Origin: Streptomyces sp. KMM 9044
Lineage (GTDB): Bacteria; Actinomycetota; Actinomycetes; Streptomycetales; Streptomycetaceae
Reading direction: 5' to 3'
DNA length: 64,000 nt
NCBI RefSeq assembly: GCF_024701375.2
Contig: NZ_CP113910.1
Location: forward strand, 4,836,001-4,900,000
The notes below the pieces were generated by a model that did not search any database, had not been told where the DNA came from, and saw only the letters and a program-made list of their open reading frames with translations. Of the stretch, positions 38,090 through 47,990 are shown piece after piece. The stretch's first letter is position 1. Each line of letters begins with the position of its first letter. The position numbers and the translations under genes were made by a program.

Positions 38090-40744
38090 ATGGATCTTCG
38101 ACTGCCCGGACTGCGATGGCCCAGGTCATGGCGTCCGCGACGGACTGTCGCCGCCGTGGCCGCCGTCGTCGTGCTCACCGGGGCCGGCACCTGGACCGCC
38201 GTCGCCTCCGACGACGTGCCCCCGGTGGACCGGGCCGACCGCGTCATGACGGTGGCCGACGAGGTGCGCATCGACACCTCGTACTTCACCGCCGGCCCGG
38301 CCGGCCGCCGTCCCGCCGTCCTGCTCGGGCACGGCTTCGGCGGCAGCAAGGGCGACGTGCGGCAGCAGGCCGAGGAGCTCGCGCGCGAGGGATACGCGGT
38401 GCTCACCTGGTCCGCGCGCAGCTTCGGCGAGTCCACCGGGAGGATCGGGCTGAACGACCCGGACGGCGAGGTCGCCGACGTCTCCCGGCTCATCGACTGG
38501 CTCGCCGAGCAGCCCGAGGTCGAGCTGGACGGGGACGGCGACCCGCGCCTCGGCATGGCCGGCGGCTCCTACGGCGGCGCCATCGCGCTGCTCACCGCCG
38601 GGCACGACGACCGGGTGGACGCCATCGCCCCCGCGATCACCTACTTCGACCTCTCCGAAGCGCTGTTCCCGGACGGCGTGTTCAAGAGGCTGTGGGCGGG
38701 CATCTTCGTCAACTCCGGCGGCGGGTGCGAGAAGTTCGAGCCCGAGCTGTGCCGGATGTACGAGCGGGTCGCCGAGTCCGGCATCCCGGACGCCCGGGCC
38801 GTCGAGCTCCTGAAGGAGCGGTCCCCGTCCGCGGTCGCCGACCGCATCGACGTGCCGACCCTGCTGATGCAGGGCCAGTCCGACTCGCTGTTCCCGCTCG
38901 GCCACGCCGACGCCGCCGCGCAGGCGATCCGCGCGAACGGCGCCCCGGTCGACGTCGACTGGACCGCCGGCGGGCACGACGGCGGCGACCCGGAGGGGGA
39001 GCGCCTCCGCGCCCGGACCCGGGCCTGGTTCGACCGCTACCTGAAGGGCGACGAGGGCGCCGACACCGGCCCCGCCTTCCGCGTCAGCCGCACCGGGGGC
39101 GTCGACTCCACCGACGGGCGGGCCGTACTGAGCGGCGCGAGCGCGGACCGCTACCCGGGCCTGACCGGCGGCGGGAAGGCCTTCCCGCTCACCGGACGCG
39201 AGCAGAGCTTCGCCAACCCGGCCGGCGCCAGCCCGCCCGCCGTCTCCGCCCTGCCCGGCCTCGGCGGCGTCGGCGGCCTCTCCCCGCTGTCGTCCCTCGG
39301 CGTCGGCGTCTCCCTGGACTTCCCCGGTCAGCACGCACGCTTCGAGTCCGCCCCGGTCATCGAGGACCTGCGGATCACCGGCTCGCCGACCGCCACCGTC
39401 CACGTGAAGTCGACCAGCGACGACGCCGTCCTCTTCGGCAAGGTGTACGACGTCGGCCCGGACGGCCGGCAGCAGGTGCTGCCCTCCCAACTGGTCGCAC
39501 CGGTCAGGGTGGAGGACGCCGAGGCGGGCAAGGACGTCACCGTCACGTTCCCGGCCGTCGACCACGAGGTCCGGCAGGGCCACCGCCTGCGACTGGTCCT
39601 CGCCTCCACCGACCTCGGCTACGCCTCCCCGGCCGCCCCGGCCACGTACACGGTCTCGCTGAAGAGCGACCTCACCGTGCCCACCGCGCCCGAGGTGGAC
39701 ACCGCGGCGGCCCCGCTGCCCTCCTGGGTGTGGTGGCTCCCGCTCGCCTCGGCCCTCGCCGCCCTCGCCCTGGTGCTGACCGGCCGCCGCCGCACGACAG
39801 CCACGCCCCCCGATCCCGAACTCACCGGCGTACCGCTGCAGATCACCGGCCTCGGCAAGCGCTACGCCCGTTCCGCCGACCGGTACGCCGTACGGGACCT
39901 GTCGTTCCGAGTGGAGAAGGGTCAGGTCCTCGGCCTGCTCGGGCCGAACGGCGCGGGCAAGACCACCACCCTGCGCATGCTGATGGGGCTGATCAAGCCC
40001 GACGGCGGTGAGATCCGCGTCTTCGGTCACGCCATCCGGCCCGGCGCGCCGGTGCTCTCCCGGGTCGGCGCCTTCGTCGAGGGCGCGGGCTTCCTCCCGC
40101 ACCTGTCCGGCCGGGAGAACCTGGAACTGTACTGGCAGGCCACCGGCCGCCCGGCGGAGGACTCCCACATGGAGGAGGCCCTGGAGATCGCGGGCCTCGG
40201 CGACGCCCTCGCCCGCGCCGTGCGCACCTACTCCCAGGGGATGCGCCAGCGGCTCGCCCTCGCCCAGGCCATGCTCGGCCTGCCGGACCTGCTCATCCTG
40301 GACGAACCGACCAACGGCCTCGACCCGCCCCAGATCCGCGAGATGCGCGAGGTGATGATCCGGTACGCGGCCGCAGGACGCACCGTGATCGTCTCCAGCC
40401 ATCTGCTCTCCGAGGTCGAGCAGTCCTGCACCCACCTCGTCGTCATGGACCGCGGCCGGCTGGTCCGGGCCGGGCCGGTGCAGGAGATCATCGGCTCCGG
40501 CGACACCCTGCTCGTCGGCACCGGGTCCCCCGTGGACGAGCCGCTCGCCGGGAAGGTGGCCGCCCTGCCGGGCGTCGCCTCGGCGGTCCCCACCGACGAC
40601 GGGCTGCTGGTCCGCCTCGACGCCGACGGCACCGCCCCGCGCCTGGTCGCCGAACTGGTGCGGCTGGAAGTGCCGGTGGAGTCGGTGGGACCGAACCGCC
40701 GCCTCGAAGACGCCTTCCTCACGATGATCGGAGGTTCCGCATGA
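38090..40744 (+). CDS. Alpha/beta hydrolase fused to an ABC transporter ATPase
   Basis: An 884-aa fusion. Residues about 18-40 are a signal or membrane anchor. About 50-330 form an X-Pro dipeptidyl-peptidase-like hydrolase (GHGFGGSKGD and the nucleophile elbow GMAGGSYGGA), and about 340-535 a beta-sandwich typical of that family. A membrane helix lies at about 545-565. About 575-870 is an ABC ATPase with GPNGAGKTTT, signature YSQGMRQRLALAQ and Walker B LLILDEPTNGLDPP. The hydrolase would face outside and the ATPase inside. Its ATGA overlap with the permease gene gives a complete exporter. The substrate is unknown; a secreted peptide or drug is possible. Confidence 0.88.
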   Translation: MDLRLPGLRWPRSWRPRRTVAAVAAVVVLTGAGTWTAVASDDVPPVDRADRVMTVADEVRIDTSYFTAGPAGRRPAVLLGHGFGGSKGDVRQQAEELAREGYAVLTWSARSFGESTGRIGLNDPDGEVADVSRLIDWLAEQPEVELDGDGDPRLGMAGGSYGGAIALLTAGHDDRVDAIAPAITYFDLSEALFPDGVFKRLWAGIFVNSGGGCEKFEPELCRMYERVAESGIPDARAVELLKERSPSAVADRIDVPTLLMQGQSDSLFPLGHADAAAQAIRANGAPVDVDWTAGGHDGGDPEGERLRARTRAWFDRYLKGDEGADTGPAFRVSRTGGVDSTDGRAVLSGASADRYPGLTGGGKAFPLTGREQSFANPAGASPPAVSALPGLGGVGGLSPLSSLGVGVSLDFPGQHARFESAPVIEDLRITGSPTATVHVKSTSDDAVLFGKVYDVGPDGRQQVLPSQLVAPVRVEDAEAGKDVTVTFPAVDHEVRQGHRLRLVLASTDLGYASPAAPATYTVSLKSDLTVPTAPEVDTAAAPLPSWVWWLPLASALAALALVLTGRRRTTATPPDPELTGVPLQITGLGKRYARSADRYAVRDLSFRVEKGQVLGLLGPNGAGKTTTLRMLMGLIKPDGGEIRVFGHAIRPGAPVLSRVGAFVEGAGFLPHLSGRENLELYWQATGRPAEDSHMEEALEIAGLGDALARAVRTYSQGMRQRLALAQAMLGLPDLLILDEPTNGLDPPQIREMREVMIRYAAAGRTVIVSSHLLSEVEQSCTHLVVMDRGRLVRAGPVQEIIGSGDTLLVGTGSPVDEPLAGKVAALPGVASAVPTDDGLLVRLDADGTAPRLVAELVRLEVPVESVGPNRRLEDAFLTMIGGSA

Positions 40745-41670
40745 GCGCGCTCGACGAACGGACCGGGCCCGCCGGGCCCGCCGGGCCCGCCGGAACGGGG
40801 CAGGCGGCCGGCAACCCGGCGAAACCGGCGGAGGCCGCCGACGGCTACCGTGCGGGCCGCACGCTGCCGCTGCGCGTCGAACTCGTGCGGCAGCTCAAGC
40901 GCCGCCGCACGATCGTCATGGGCGCGATCCTTGCCGCCCTGCCGTTCGTGCTGGCCGTCGCCTTCGCCGTCGGCGGCGAGCCGGAGGGCCGAGAGGGCCG
41001 GGTCACCCTGATGGACACGGCCACCGCGTCCGGCGCCAACTTCGCCGCCGTGAACCTGTTCGTCTCCGCGGGCTTCCTCCTGGTCATCCCCGTCGCCCTG
41101 TTCTGCGGGGACACGGTCGCCTCGGAGGCCGGCTGGTCCTCGCTGCGCTATCTGCTCGCCGCCCCGGTGCCGCGGATGCGGCTGCTGTGGTCCAAGCTCG
41201 TCGTCGGCCTCGGACTCAGCCTCGCCGCGATGGTGCTGCTGCCGGTGGTCGCGCTGCTCGTCGGCACGGCCGCCTACGGCTGGGGCCCGCTGCAGATCCC
41301 CACCGGCGGTTCGCTGGACCCCGCCACGGCGGCCCAGCGGCTCGTGGTGGTCGTGGCGTACGTCTTCGTGTCCCAGCTGGTCACCGCCGGGCTCGCGTTC
41401 TGGCTGTCGACGCGCACCGACGCCCCGCTGGGCGCGGTCGGCGGCGCGGTCGGCCTGACCATCGTCGGCAACGTCCTGGACCAAGTGACCGCCCTCGGCG
41501 ACTGGCGCCACTTCCTGCCCGCACACTGGCAGTACGCCTGGGCCGACGCCGTCCAGCCGACCCCGCAGTGGTCCGGCATGATCCAGGGCACCGCGGTCTC
41601 GGTGGCCTACGCGCTCGTCCTGTTCGCGCTGGCCTTCCGCGGCTTCGCCCGCAAGGACGTGGTCTCCTAG
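40741..41670 (+). CDS. ABC transporter permease (ABC-2 type)
   Basis: A 309-aa membrane protein with a Gly/Pro/Ala-rich cytoplasmic N-terminus (about 1-55) and six hydrophobic segments. The sequence FCGDTVASEAGWSSLRYLLA is typical of ABC-2 permeases. It overlaps the ATPase fusion gene as ATGA and forms the transport unit with it. Confidence 0.88.
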   Translation: MSALDERTGPAGPAGPAGTGQAAGNPAKPAEAADGYRAGRTLPLRVELVRQLKRRRTIVMGAILAALPFVLAVAFAVGGEPEGREGRVTLMDTATASGANFAAVNLFVSAGFLLVIPVALFCGDTVASEAGWSSLRYLLAAPVPRMRLLWSKLVVGLGLSLAAMVLLPVVALLVGTAAYGWGPLQIPTGGSLDPATAAQRLVVVVAYVFVSQLVTAGLAFWLSTRTDAPLGAVGGAVGLTIVGNVLDQVTALGDWRHFLPAHWQYAWADAVQPTPQWSGMIQGTAVSVAYALVLFALAFRGFARKDVVS

Positions 41671-41827
41671 GTCCGGCTCAGGTCACCGGAGGATCACCCA
41701 CCGGTCTCGGCGGGCGCGTTCCGTGTCCGCTTCGAGACTCATCCGCAACGCCCCGTAGCGCACGTTCCGCCACGCTCCGGCGTCACAGTCGAGAAGTCGA
41801 CGCCCACGGCATGAGGGGGAACGGACG

Positions 41828-43489
41828 ATGAAGCGGACGACGGACCGGACACCGAACGGGACGAGGGCGACACGACGGGACGGCGCCCGGACACGCCACC
41901 GGCCACTCCGGGGGGCCCGCCGCCTCCGCGCCGCGCTGGTCGCGCTCACGGCGGCGAGCGGCCTGCTGCTCACCGCGTGCGGCGGCGGCGACGGGAACGG
42001 CGGCAAGGCGTCCGACTCCTCGTACGACGGGGGAGGCGGGCCCGGGGGAGGCATCGGCGGCGGGGACGGCGGCCGGGGCGGTGACGCGGTCCCGCTCCCC
42101 GCGCCCGACGGCACCGACCGGCAGCGCGAGGGGGAGCAGGACGGGGGCCGGGGCATCGCGCCCGACCCCGCCGACCACCTGTCCACCTTCGCCCTCGACG
42201 TCGACACCGCCTCCTACGGTTACGCCCGGCGTACCCTCTCCGAGGGCAGGCTGCCCGACCCGTCGACGGTCCGGCCCGAGGAGTTCGTCAACAGCTTCCG
42301 GCAGAACTACGAACGCCCGGACGGCGACGGCTTCACGGTCACCGTCGACGGAGCCCGCACCGACGAGGACGACTGGTCCCTGGTCCGCGTCGGCCTCGCC
42401 ACCCGGTCCGCCGGGCCGGGCGGGGACCGCCCGCCCGCCGCCCTCACCTTCGTCATCGACATCTCCGGTTCCATGGACGAACCGGGCCGCCTCGACCTCG
42501 CCCGGGAATCCCTCGCCACCATGACGGACCGGCTGCGCGACGAGGACTCCGTCGCGATCGTCACCTTCAGCGACGAGGCCGAGACCGTCCTGCCGATGAC
42601 CCGCCTCGACGGCAACCGGGGCGAGGTCCACGACGCCATCGACCGCCTGGAGCCGGCCCTGTCCACCAACCTCGGTGCGGGCGTCGAGGCCGGCTACGAG
42701 GCCGCCGTCGAAGGACTGCGCAGGGGCGCCACCAACCGGGTCGTCCTGGTCTCCGACGCACTCGCCAACACCGGCGACACCGACGCCGACACGATCCTCG
42801 AACGCATCGGGGAGTCCCGCCGCGAACACGGCATCACCCTCTTCGGCGTCGGCGTCGGCAGCGACTACGGCGACGCCCTCATGGAACGCCTCGCCGACAA
42901 GGGCGACGGCCACACGGTGTACGTGTCCGACGAGGAGGAGGCCCGGGAGGTCTTCAGCGAACAACTGCCCCGCAACATCGGGCTGACCGCCAGGGACGCG
43001 AAGGCCCAGGTGGCCTTCGACCCCGGTACGGTCGCCGAGTTCCGCCTCGTCGGCTACGACAACCGCCGGGTCGCCGACGAGGACTTCCGCGACGACGACG
43101 TCGACGGCGGCGAGGTCGGCCCCGGCCACACCGTCACCGCCCTGTACGCGGTCCGCACCCGGTCCGACGCCCCCGACGGCCACCTCGCCACGGCCACCGT
43201 CCGCTGGCTCGACCCCGGCTCCCGCGCCCCGCACGAGGAGAGCGGCGACCTGGAGGCCGGCGATCTCGGCGACTCCGTCTGGACCGGCGAACGCGGCCTC
43301 ACGGTCACCGCGACCGCCGCCTACTTCGCCGACGCCCTGTGCCTGGACGGCCGCCGCCACCGCGCCCTGCCCGGCGCCCCGCGCCTGGACGAACTCGCGG
43401 ACCACGCGGCCCGCCTGGCCGGCCGCACCGAGGACAAGGACCTCCACGACCTGGCCGAGGCGATCCGCACCGCCGACCGCCTCCACTGA
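41828..43489 (+). CDS. Lipoprotein with a von Willebrand factor A domain
   Basis: A 553-aa secreted lipoprotein. The lipobox LLTAC puts the lipidated cysteine at residue 51, followed by a Gly/Asp-rich linker. A YfbK-type N-terminal domain covers about 115-200, the VWA domain about 205-385 with the MIDAS motif DISGSMD near 213, and a C-terminal DUF3520-like region follows. It probably binds a metal-dependent protein partner at the outer membrane face. The leader is long and arginine-rich, so Tat export is possible. It stands alone. Confidence 0.88.
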   Translation: MKRTTDRTPNGTRATRRDGARTRHRPLRGARRLRAALVALTAASGLLLTACGGGDGNGGKASDSSYDGGGGPGGGIGGGDGGRGGDAVPLPAPDGTDRQREGEQDGGRGIAPDPADHLSTFALDVDTASYGYARRTLSEGRLPDPSTVRPEEFVNSFRQNYERPDGDGFTVTVDGARTDEDDWSLVRVGLATRSAGPGGDRPPAALTFVIDISGSMDEPGRLDLARESLATMTDRLRDEDSVAIVTFSDEAETVLPMTRLDGNRGEVHDAIDRLEPALSTNLGAGVEAGYEAAVEGLRRGATNRVVLVSDALANTGDTDADTILERIGESRREHGITLFGVGVGSDYGDALMERLADKGDGHTVYVSDEEEAREVFSEQLPRNIGLTARDAKAQVAFDPGTVAEFRLVGYDNRRVADEDFRDDDVDGGEVGPGHTVTALYAVRTRSDAPDGHLATATVRWLDPGSRAPHEESGDLEAGDLGDSVWTGERGLTVTATAAYFADALCLDGRRHRALPGAPRLDELADHAARLAGRTEDKDLHDLAEAIRTADRLH

Positions 43490-43799
43490 CCGGAGCACAG
43501 CTCCTCAGGGCCCGCCCGGTCCGCCCGGGCGGGCCCACCCCGTTGACTCGTCATTGCGCACCGGTAAGTTGACTCTGTTGCTCCATTGCGGAGAGTGACG
43601 CCGGCCCGTGGACGGGGCGCAGGGAACGGGCCTCGCGAGGAGGCGGTCCGGCCCCGGCCGGCCCCTCCCGGATGCGGTGCGTGACCCTCCCCCGAATTGA
43701 GCAACGGAGTCTAAGTTCACTTCAAAGTAGGTAATCGGGCGGCACCAGCACGACCGCATCAGCCGCGACCGGGAGCCGTCAAGGGTGCACTCAGGGATC
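43490..43799. other. Intergenic stretch
   Basis: About 310 bp after the VWA lipoprotein. It has no supported gene. A TTGACTCTG..-like promoter candidate near 43568 is too weak to assign. Confidence 0.4.
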
Positions 43800-45351
43800 T
43801 GAAACGGGCGAAACGACGTACCGACCCGACCGCCCGCACCAGAACCGGTACCACCAGGGGCGAGCACGGCGTCGGGCGCGAGGTCCGTACGGAGCCCCTC
43901 GCTCCGCCGCCGGCCACCGCCGCCCTGCCCCAACCGCCGCGCACCTGGGAACTCGACGCGGACGCCCTCGCCGGCCTCACCGCCCTCGGCCGGGACGTCC
44001 CCGACGAGGAGATCACCGAGCGCCGTACAGCGCTCACCCCCGGCACCACCGGCCGCCCCGAGGGCTGCATCCTCACCCACGCCAACCTGCTCGCCGAGGC
44101 CGCCCACACCGTCGAACTCCTCCACCCCGTGTTCAAGGAGGTCAGCGACCAGGCCGCCCCGACCCCGCTCCTCCTGCCGCTCGCGCACTCCTCGGCCGCA
44201 CCCTGCAGATCGCCTGCCGGATCGGCCGCATCGAGACCGGCCACTGGCCGAGCACCAAACCCGCCGAACTGCGTCCCGCCCTCGAGCAGTTCCGCCCGGC
44301 CTTCCTCGTCGGCGTCCCCTACCTCTTCGAGAAGATCCACGACACCGGCCGCGCCACCGCCGAGAAACTCGGCCGCGGCGCCTCCTTCGAACGTGCCCAC
44401 CGCACCGCCGTCCGCTTCGGCGCGGCCCACCTCGACCGCTTCCCGGGCTGCGGCAAGGGCCCCGGCCCCGGCCTGTACGCCGCCTGGGCGCTGTACGGCC
44501 TGCTGGCCCACCGGCGCGTGCGCAAGGAACTCGGCGGCCGGGTGCGCTGCGCCATCAGCGGCGGCTCCCCGCTGGAACGCGACCTCAACCCTTCTTCTAC
44601 ACGGCCGGCATCCACGTCTACGAGGGCTACGGCCTGACCGAGACCACCTCCGCCGCCACCCTCGTCCCGCCGCTCGACCCCCGCCCCGGCACGGTCGGCC
44701 CGCCAATCCCCGGTACCGCGGTCCGTATCGCCGACGACGGCGAGGTCCTCGTCCGGGGCGGCATCGTCTTCGGGACCTGCCGGAACAACCCGGCCGCCAC
44801 CGAGGGGGGTGCTCGACGACGGCTGGTTCGCCACCGGCGACCTCGGCTCCCTCGACGAGGACGGCTCTCCCACCATCACCGGCCGCAAGAAGGACATCCT
44901 TGTCACGTCCGGCGGCAAGAACGTCTCCCCGGCCGTTCTGGAGGACCGCCTGCGCAGCCGCCCGCCCGTCGGCCAGGGCCTGGTCGTCGGCGACAACCGC
45001 CCCTACGTCGCCGCACTCGTCACCCTCGACCCGGAAACGGTCGCGCACTGGCTGGCGGTACGCGGAATGCCCGCCGGCACCCCCTGGTCCGAGGTGATCG
45101 AGGACCCGCGGACGCGCGCCGACGTCCAGAAGGCCGTCGGCCACGCCAACGAGGCCGTCTCCCGTGCCGAGTCGATCCGCGCCTTCCCCCTCGTCGAGGG
45201 CGAGTTCACCGAGGAGAACGAGCTGCTGGCCCCGTCCTTCAAGGTCAAACGCCAGGTGGCACAGGCGGCGTACGCACAGGAGATCGAGAAGCTTGTACGT
45301 CTGAGGGGCGAGCGGGGCCGGGCCGGTCTGCATAAAGGGCCAACCGGGTGA
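43800..45351 (+). pseudogene. Frameshifted long-chain acyl-CoA synthetase (FadD15-like)
   Basis: The blocks of an AMP-forming acyl-CoA synthetase appear in order but in different frames. TPGTTGRPEGCILTH is near 44030-44080, FLVGVPYLFEKIHD near 44308, ISGGSPLERDLN near 44560 followed by a frame change to YEGYGLTETTSAA near 44620, and another to DGWFATGDLG near 44820 with GRKKDILVTSGGKNVSP. At least three frameshifts occur, and the N-terminal part before the AMP-binding motif is missing or eroded. It still ends like the family (FKVKRQVAQ). It is inactive as annotated. Confidence 0.85.
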
Positions 45352-45673
45352 ATCTGCGCAACCGTTTCCCGTGAGTCGGGTTACTGAAGCAGTAGGGCAC
45401 GCGACGCCACGAGAAAGGAACGCGCTGTGCTGCTCCGTCCGCGGTTGCACGGGCTTGTCCCGCAGGCACTCCCGCCTGTGAGTGGAGGGCCGGACACGGG
45501 AGCCGCTGCCGACGCCGGGTCCGCCGCCGTCGGACCTCCGGGTGTTCTTCTCGACGCATAGCACGCTGTGGCGTCCGATGCGCCGGCCTCCCGGCTCCGC
45601 CAAGGTCGGCTTCGGACGTCGATCTCCGTGCCCGGGCCGGCTTTCCACCTCTTCAAGCAGGAAGACCACGACA

Positions 45674-46603
45674 TTGCGACAGACCCTGAGCAGGGGAGCG
45701 TTCGCGGCGGCCGCCGCCACGGGCATTCTCTCGCTGTACGGTGCCCCCGCCCTCGCTGACACCCACGCGGAGGGAGCCGCCACGAACTCTCCCGGCGTGC
45801 TGTCCGGGAACAACGTCCAGGCGCCGGTCCACGCGCCGGTGAACGCGTGCGGCAACACCATCGGTGCGGCCTCCGCACTCAACTCCGCCTACGACAACAC
45901 GTGCGTCAACGGTTCGCACCAGGACGACAGGTCCGGTGGCCGGGCCTCCGGCACCTCGCGGGACCGTTCCGACGACGGCGCCTCCGCGGAGGGAGCCGCC
46001 ACGAACTCTCCCGGCGTGCTGTCCGGGAACAACGTCCAGGCGCCGGTCCACGCGCCGGTGAACGCGTGCGGCAACACCATCGGTGCGGCCTCCGCACTCA
46101 ACTCCGCCTACGACAACACGTGCGTCAACGGTTCGCACCAGGACGACAGGTCCGGTGGCCGGGCCTCCGGCACCTCGCGGGACCGTTCCGACGACGGCGC
46201 CTCCGCGGAGGGAGCCGCCACGAACTCTCCCGGCGTGCTGTCCGGGAACAACGTCCAGGCGCCGGTCCACGCGCCGGTGAACGCGTGCGGCAACTCCGTC
46301 AACGTGATCGGGGTGCTCAACTCCGCCTACGGCAACGACTGCGGCAACGGACACACACCGGACGAGCCCGGCGACGAGCCCGAGGCCGAGACGCCGCTGT
46401 CCCCGCCCGACCGCACGCACACCCCGCCCACGCACACCCCGCCCACGCACGAGACCCACACGCCGCCCCCGGCGACCGGCGAGGAGCCGCCCCACCTGGC
46501 CGAGACCGGCAGCGACAGCGTGCTGGCGGCCTCGGCCGCCGGTGCGAGCCTGCTCATGGGCGGGGCACTGCTGTACCGCCGCACGCGCGCCGCCCGCGGC
46601 TAG
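45674..46603 (+). CDS. Long chaplin with three chaplin domains and a sortase signal
   Basis: A 309-aa secreted hydrophobic surface protein. TTG 45674 (AGGAAG 9 bases upstream) gives a chaplin-type leader (RQTLSRGAFAAAAATG) cleaved near ALA-DTHAEG. Three chaplin domains follow (each NSPGVLSGNNVQAPVHAPVN with two Cys). Then come a Pro/Thr-rich wall spanner, the sortase motif LAETG, a hydrophobic helix and an RRTRAARG tail. Known long chaplins have two domains; this one has three, two of them exact DNA duplicates. It coats aerial hyphae and spores with amyloid fibrils. The neighbouring exopolysaccharide genes fit a cell-surface region. Confidence 0.88.
   Translation: MRQTLSRGAFAAAAATGILSLYGAPALADTHAEGAATNSPGVLSGNNVQAPVHAPVNACGNTIGAASALNSAYDNTCVNGSHQDDRSGGRASGTSRDRSDDGASAEGAATNSPGVLSGNNVQAPVHAPVNACGNTIGAASALNSAYDNTCVNGSHQDDRSGGRASGTSRDRSDDGASAEGAATNSPGVLSGNNVQAPVHAPVNACGNSVNVIGVLNSAYGNDCGNGHTPDEPGDEPEAETPLSPPDRTHTPPTHTPPTHETHTPPPATGEEPPHLAETGSDSVLAASAAGASLLMGGALLYRRTRAARG
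45767..46293 (+). repeat. 219-bp tandem repeat in the chaplin gene
   Basis: Units of 219 bp (73 codons) start at 45767, 45986 and 46205. The first two appear identical base for base, and the third follows for about 90 bases before diverging. In-frame expansion adds whole chaplin domains plus linker. Confidence 0.93.
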
Positions 46604-46655
46604 CGGTTCCAGGGGCCGGACCCCGTCCGACTCCGACGGCCCGTCGGCCGCACAC

Positions 46656-46711
46656 GCCCCCGGGACCGATCCGCACCACCTCGAACGGTGGCTCGGACCG
46701 GTCCCGGGGGC
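46656..46711. terminator. Bidirectional terminator between convergent genes
   Basis: A 13-bp stem (46656-46668 with 46699-46711) with an inner CCACC/GGTGG stem lies between the chaplin stop and the end of the leftward oxidoreductase gene. Confidence 0.85.
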
Positions 46712-46718
46712 CGCTCCG

Positions 46719-47990
46719 TCAGCCGCTCACCGGCGCCGGGGAATCGGCCCGGCTGCCGCCTCCGGGAACGGGGACCGTCGACCCGCGCAGCGGAGTCGCC
46801 CCGAGCCGACGGCGTACGCCCTGGACGAGGGCGGGTGCCGTGAACGTCGCGCCGTGGACGAAGCGCATGGCCGGGCCGAACCCGGAGGCGGTCACCAGGC
46901 CCGCGAGGAACAGGCCGGGGTGGGACGACTCGAAGCCGCGCCCGGTCGCCGGGGAGCCGTCGGGCAGGACCGCCAGCGCCCCGCGCAGTTCGGCGGAGAG
47001 CACGCCGAGCCTCTCGCGCTGCGCCCGGAACCCCGTGGCCGCGATGACGTGCTCGGTCTCCAGGGCACCCGCGGTGCCCGCGCCGTTCATCGTGTCCAGC
47101 CGTACACCACCCGACACCGCGCAGGCCGCGGTGACCCTGTGGCCCGGCAGTACCTCCACCGCGTGTTCCACCCGTTCCCGCACCCACCACGCGCCCGCCG
47201 GCCCCAGCGCCGTCGCAGCGATGCGGGCCCGGGTCGGCTGCGGCAGCCTCCGGAAGAGGCCGGGACGCTCCGCGTAGAACCAGTTCCGCCAGCCGGGGCC
47301 GATACCGCTGTGCGGGGAGCGGACCGACTGCCACCAGGGGCGCTCCAAGGGCGGCGGGACATCGTTCCACACCAGCCGCTCCGCCCGCGCCAGCACCCGT
47401 ACGCGCGTGCCCTGTTCGGCGAGCAGCGCCGCCGTCTCCAGGGCCGCCTGGCCGCCGCCGATCACCGTGACGTCCTTGCCGCGGAACTGGTCGAGGCCGT
47501 TGTGGTGGCTGCTGTGCGTCACCAGCGAGGGGTGCAGTCCGCGCAGGGCGGACGGGACCTCGATGAACGGCATCACCCCGACCGCCAGCGCCACCGTCCG
47601 TGCCTGCAGCGCCTCCCCGTCCGCGGTCACCACCGTGAAGCCGTGGGGACCCGACGACACCCGGGTCGCCATGCGCTCGTCCACGTCCGGCACGGCGTGG
47701 CGCGCGAACCACAGGCCGTACGACGCGAACTCCGCCACCGGAATCGGCTCGGCGTGACGTGCCGTCAGTCCCCGCTCCTCGCAGTACGCGGCCAGGCCCC
47801 AGTGCCCGCCCGGATCCGAAAGGTTGGACGCCCAGGGCTCCGATTTCAGGAACATGCCCCCGGGCATGTGGTCCCGCCAGGACGCCATGGGCCGGCCGAA
47901 CACACGCAGGCGCAGCCCGGCCGCCGCCGCGTGGGACGCGATCGACAGACCGTACGGACCGGCGCCGACCACCACAAGGTCGTACATCAT
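46719..47990 (-). CDS. FAD-dependent oxidoreductase
   Basis: A 423-aa flavin-containing monooxygenase-like protein. It has the FAD motif DLVVVGAGPYGLSIA near 4-18, the second dinucleotide motif VTVIGGGQAALETA near 165 and the C-terminal ATGFRAQ motif. It starts at ATG 47990 in an ATGA overlap with the ATP-grasp gene, so the two form a unit. It lies beside the exopolysaccharide operon but on its own transcript. N- or C-hydroxylation of a small molecule is plausible; the substrate is unknown. Confidence 0.82.
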   Translation of the reverse strand: MMYDLVVVGAGPYGLSIASHAAAAGLRLRVFGRPMASWRDHMPGGMFLKSEPWASNLSDPGGHWGLAAYCEERGLTARHAEPIPVAEFASYGLWFARHAVPDVDERMATRVSSGPHGFTVVTADGEALQARTVALAVGVMPFIEVPSALRGLHPSLVTHSSHHNGLDQFRGKDVTVIGGGQAALETAALLAEQGTRVRVLARAERLVWNDVPPPLERPWWQSVRSPHSGIGPGWRNWFYAERPGLFRRLPQPTRARIAATALGPAGAWWVRERVEHAVEVLPGHRVTAACAVSGGVRLDTMNGAGTAGALETEHVIAATGFRAQRERLGVLSAELRGALAVLPDGSPATGRGFESSHPGLFLAGLVTASGFGPAMRFVHGATFTAPALVQGVRRRLGATPLRGSTVPVPGGGSRADSPAPVSG

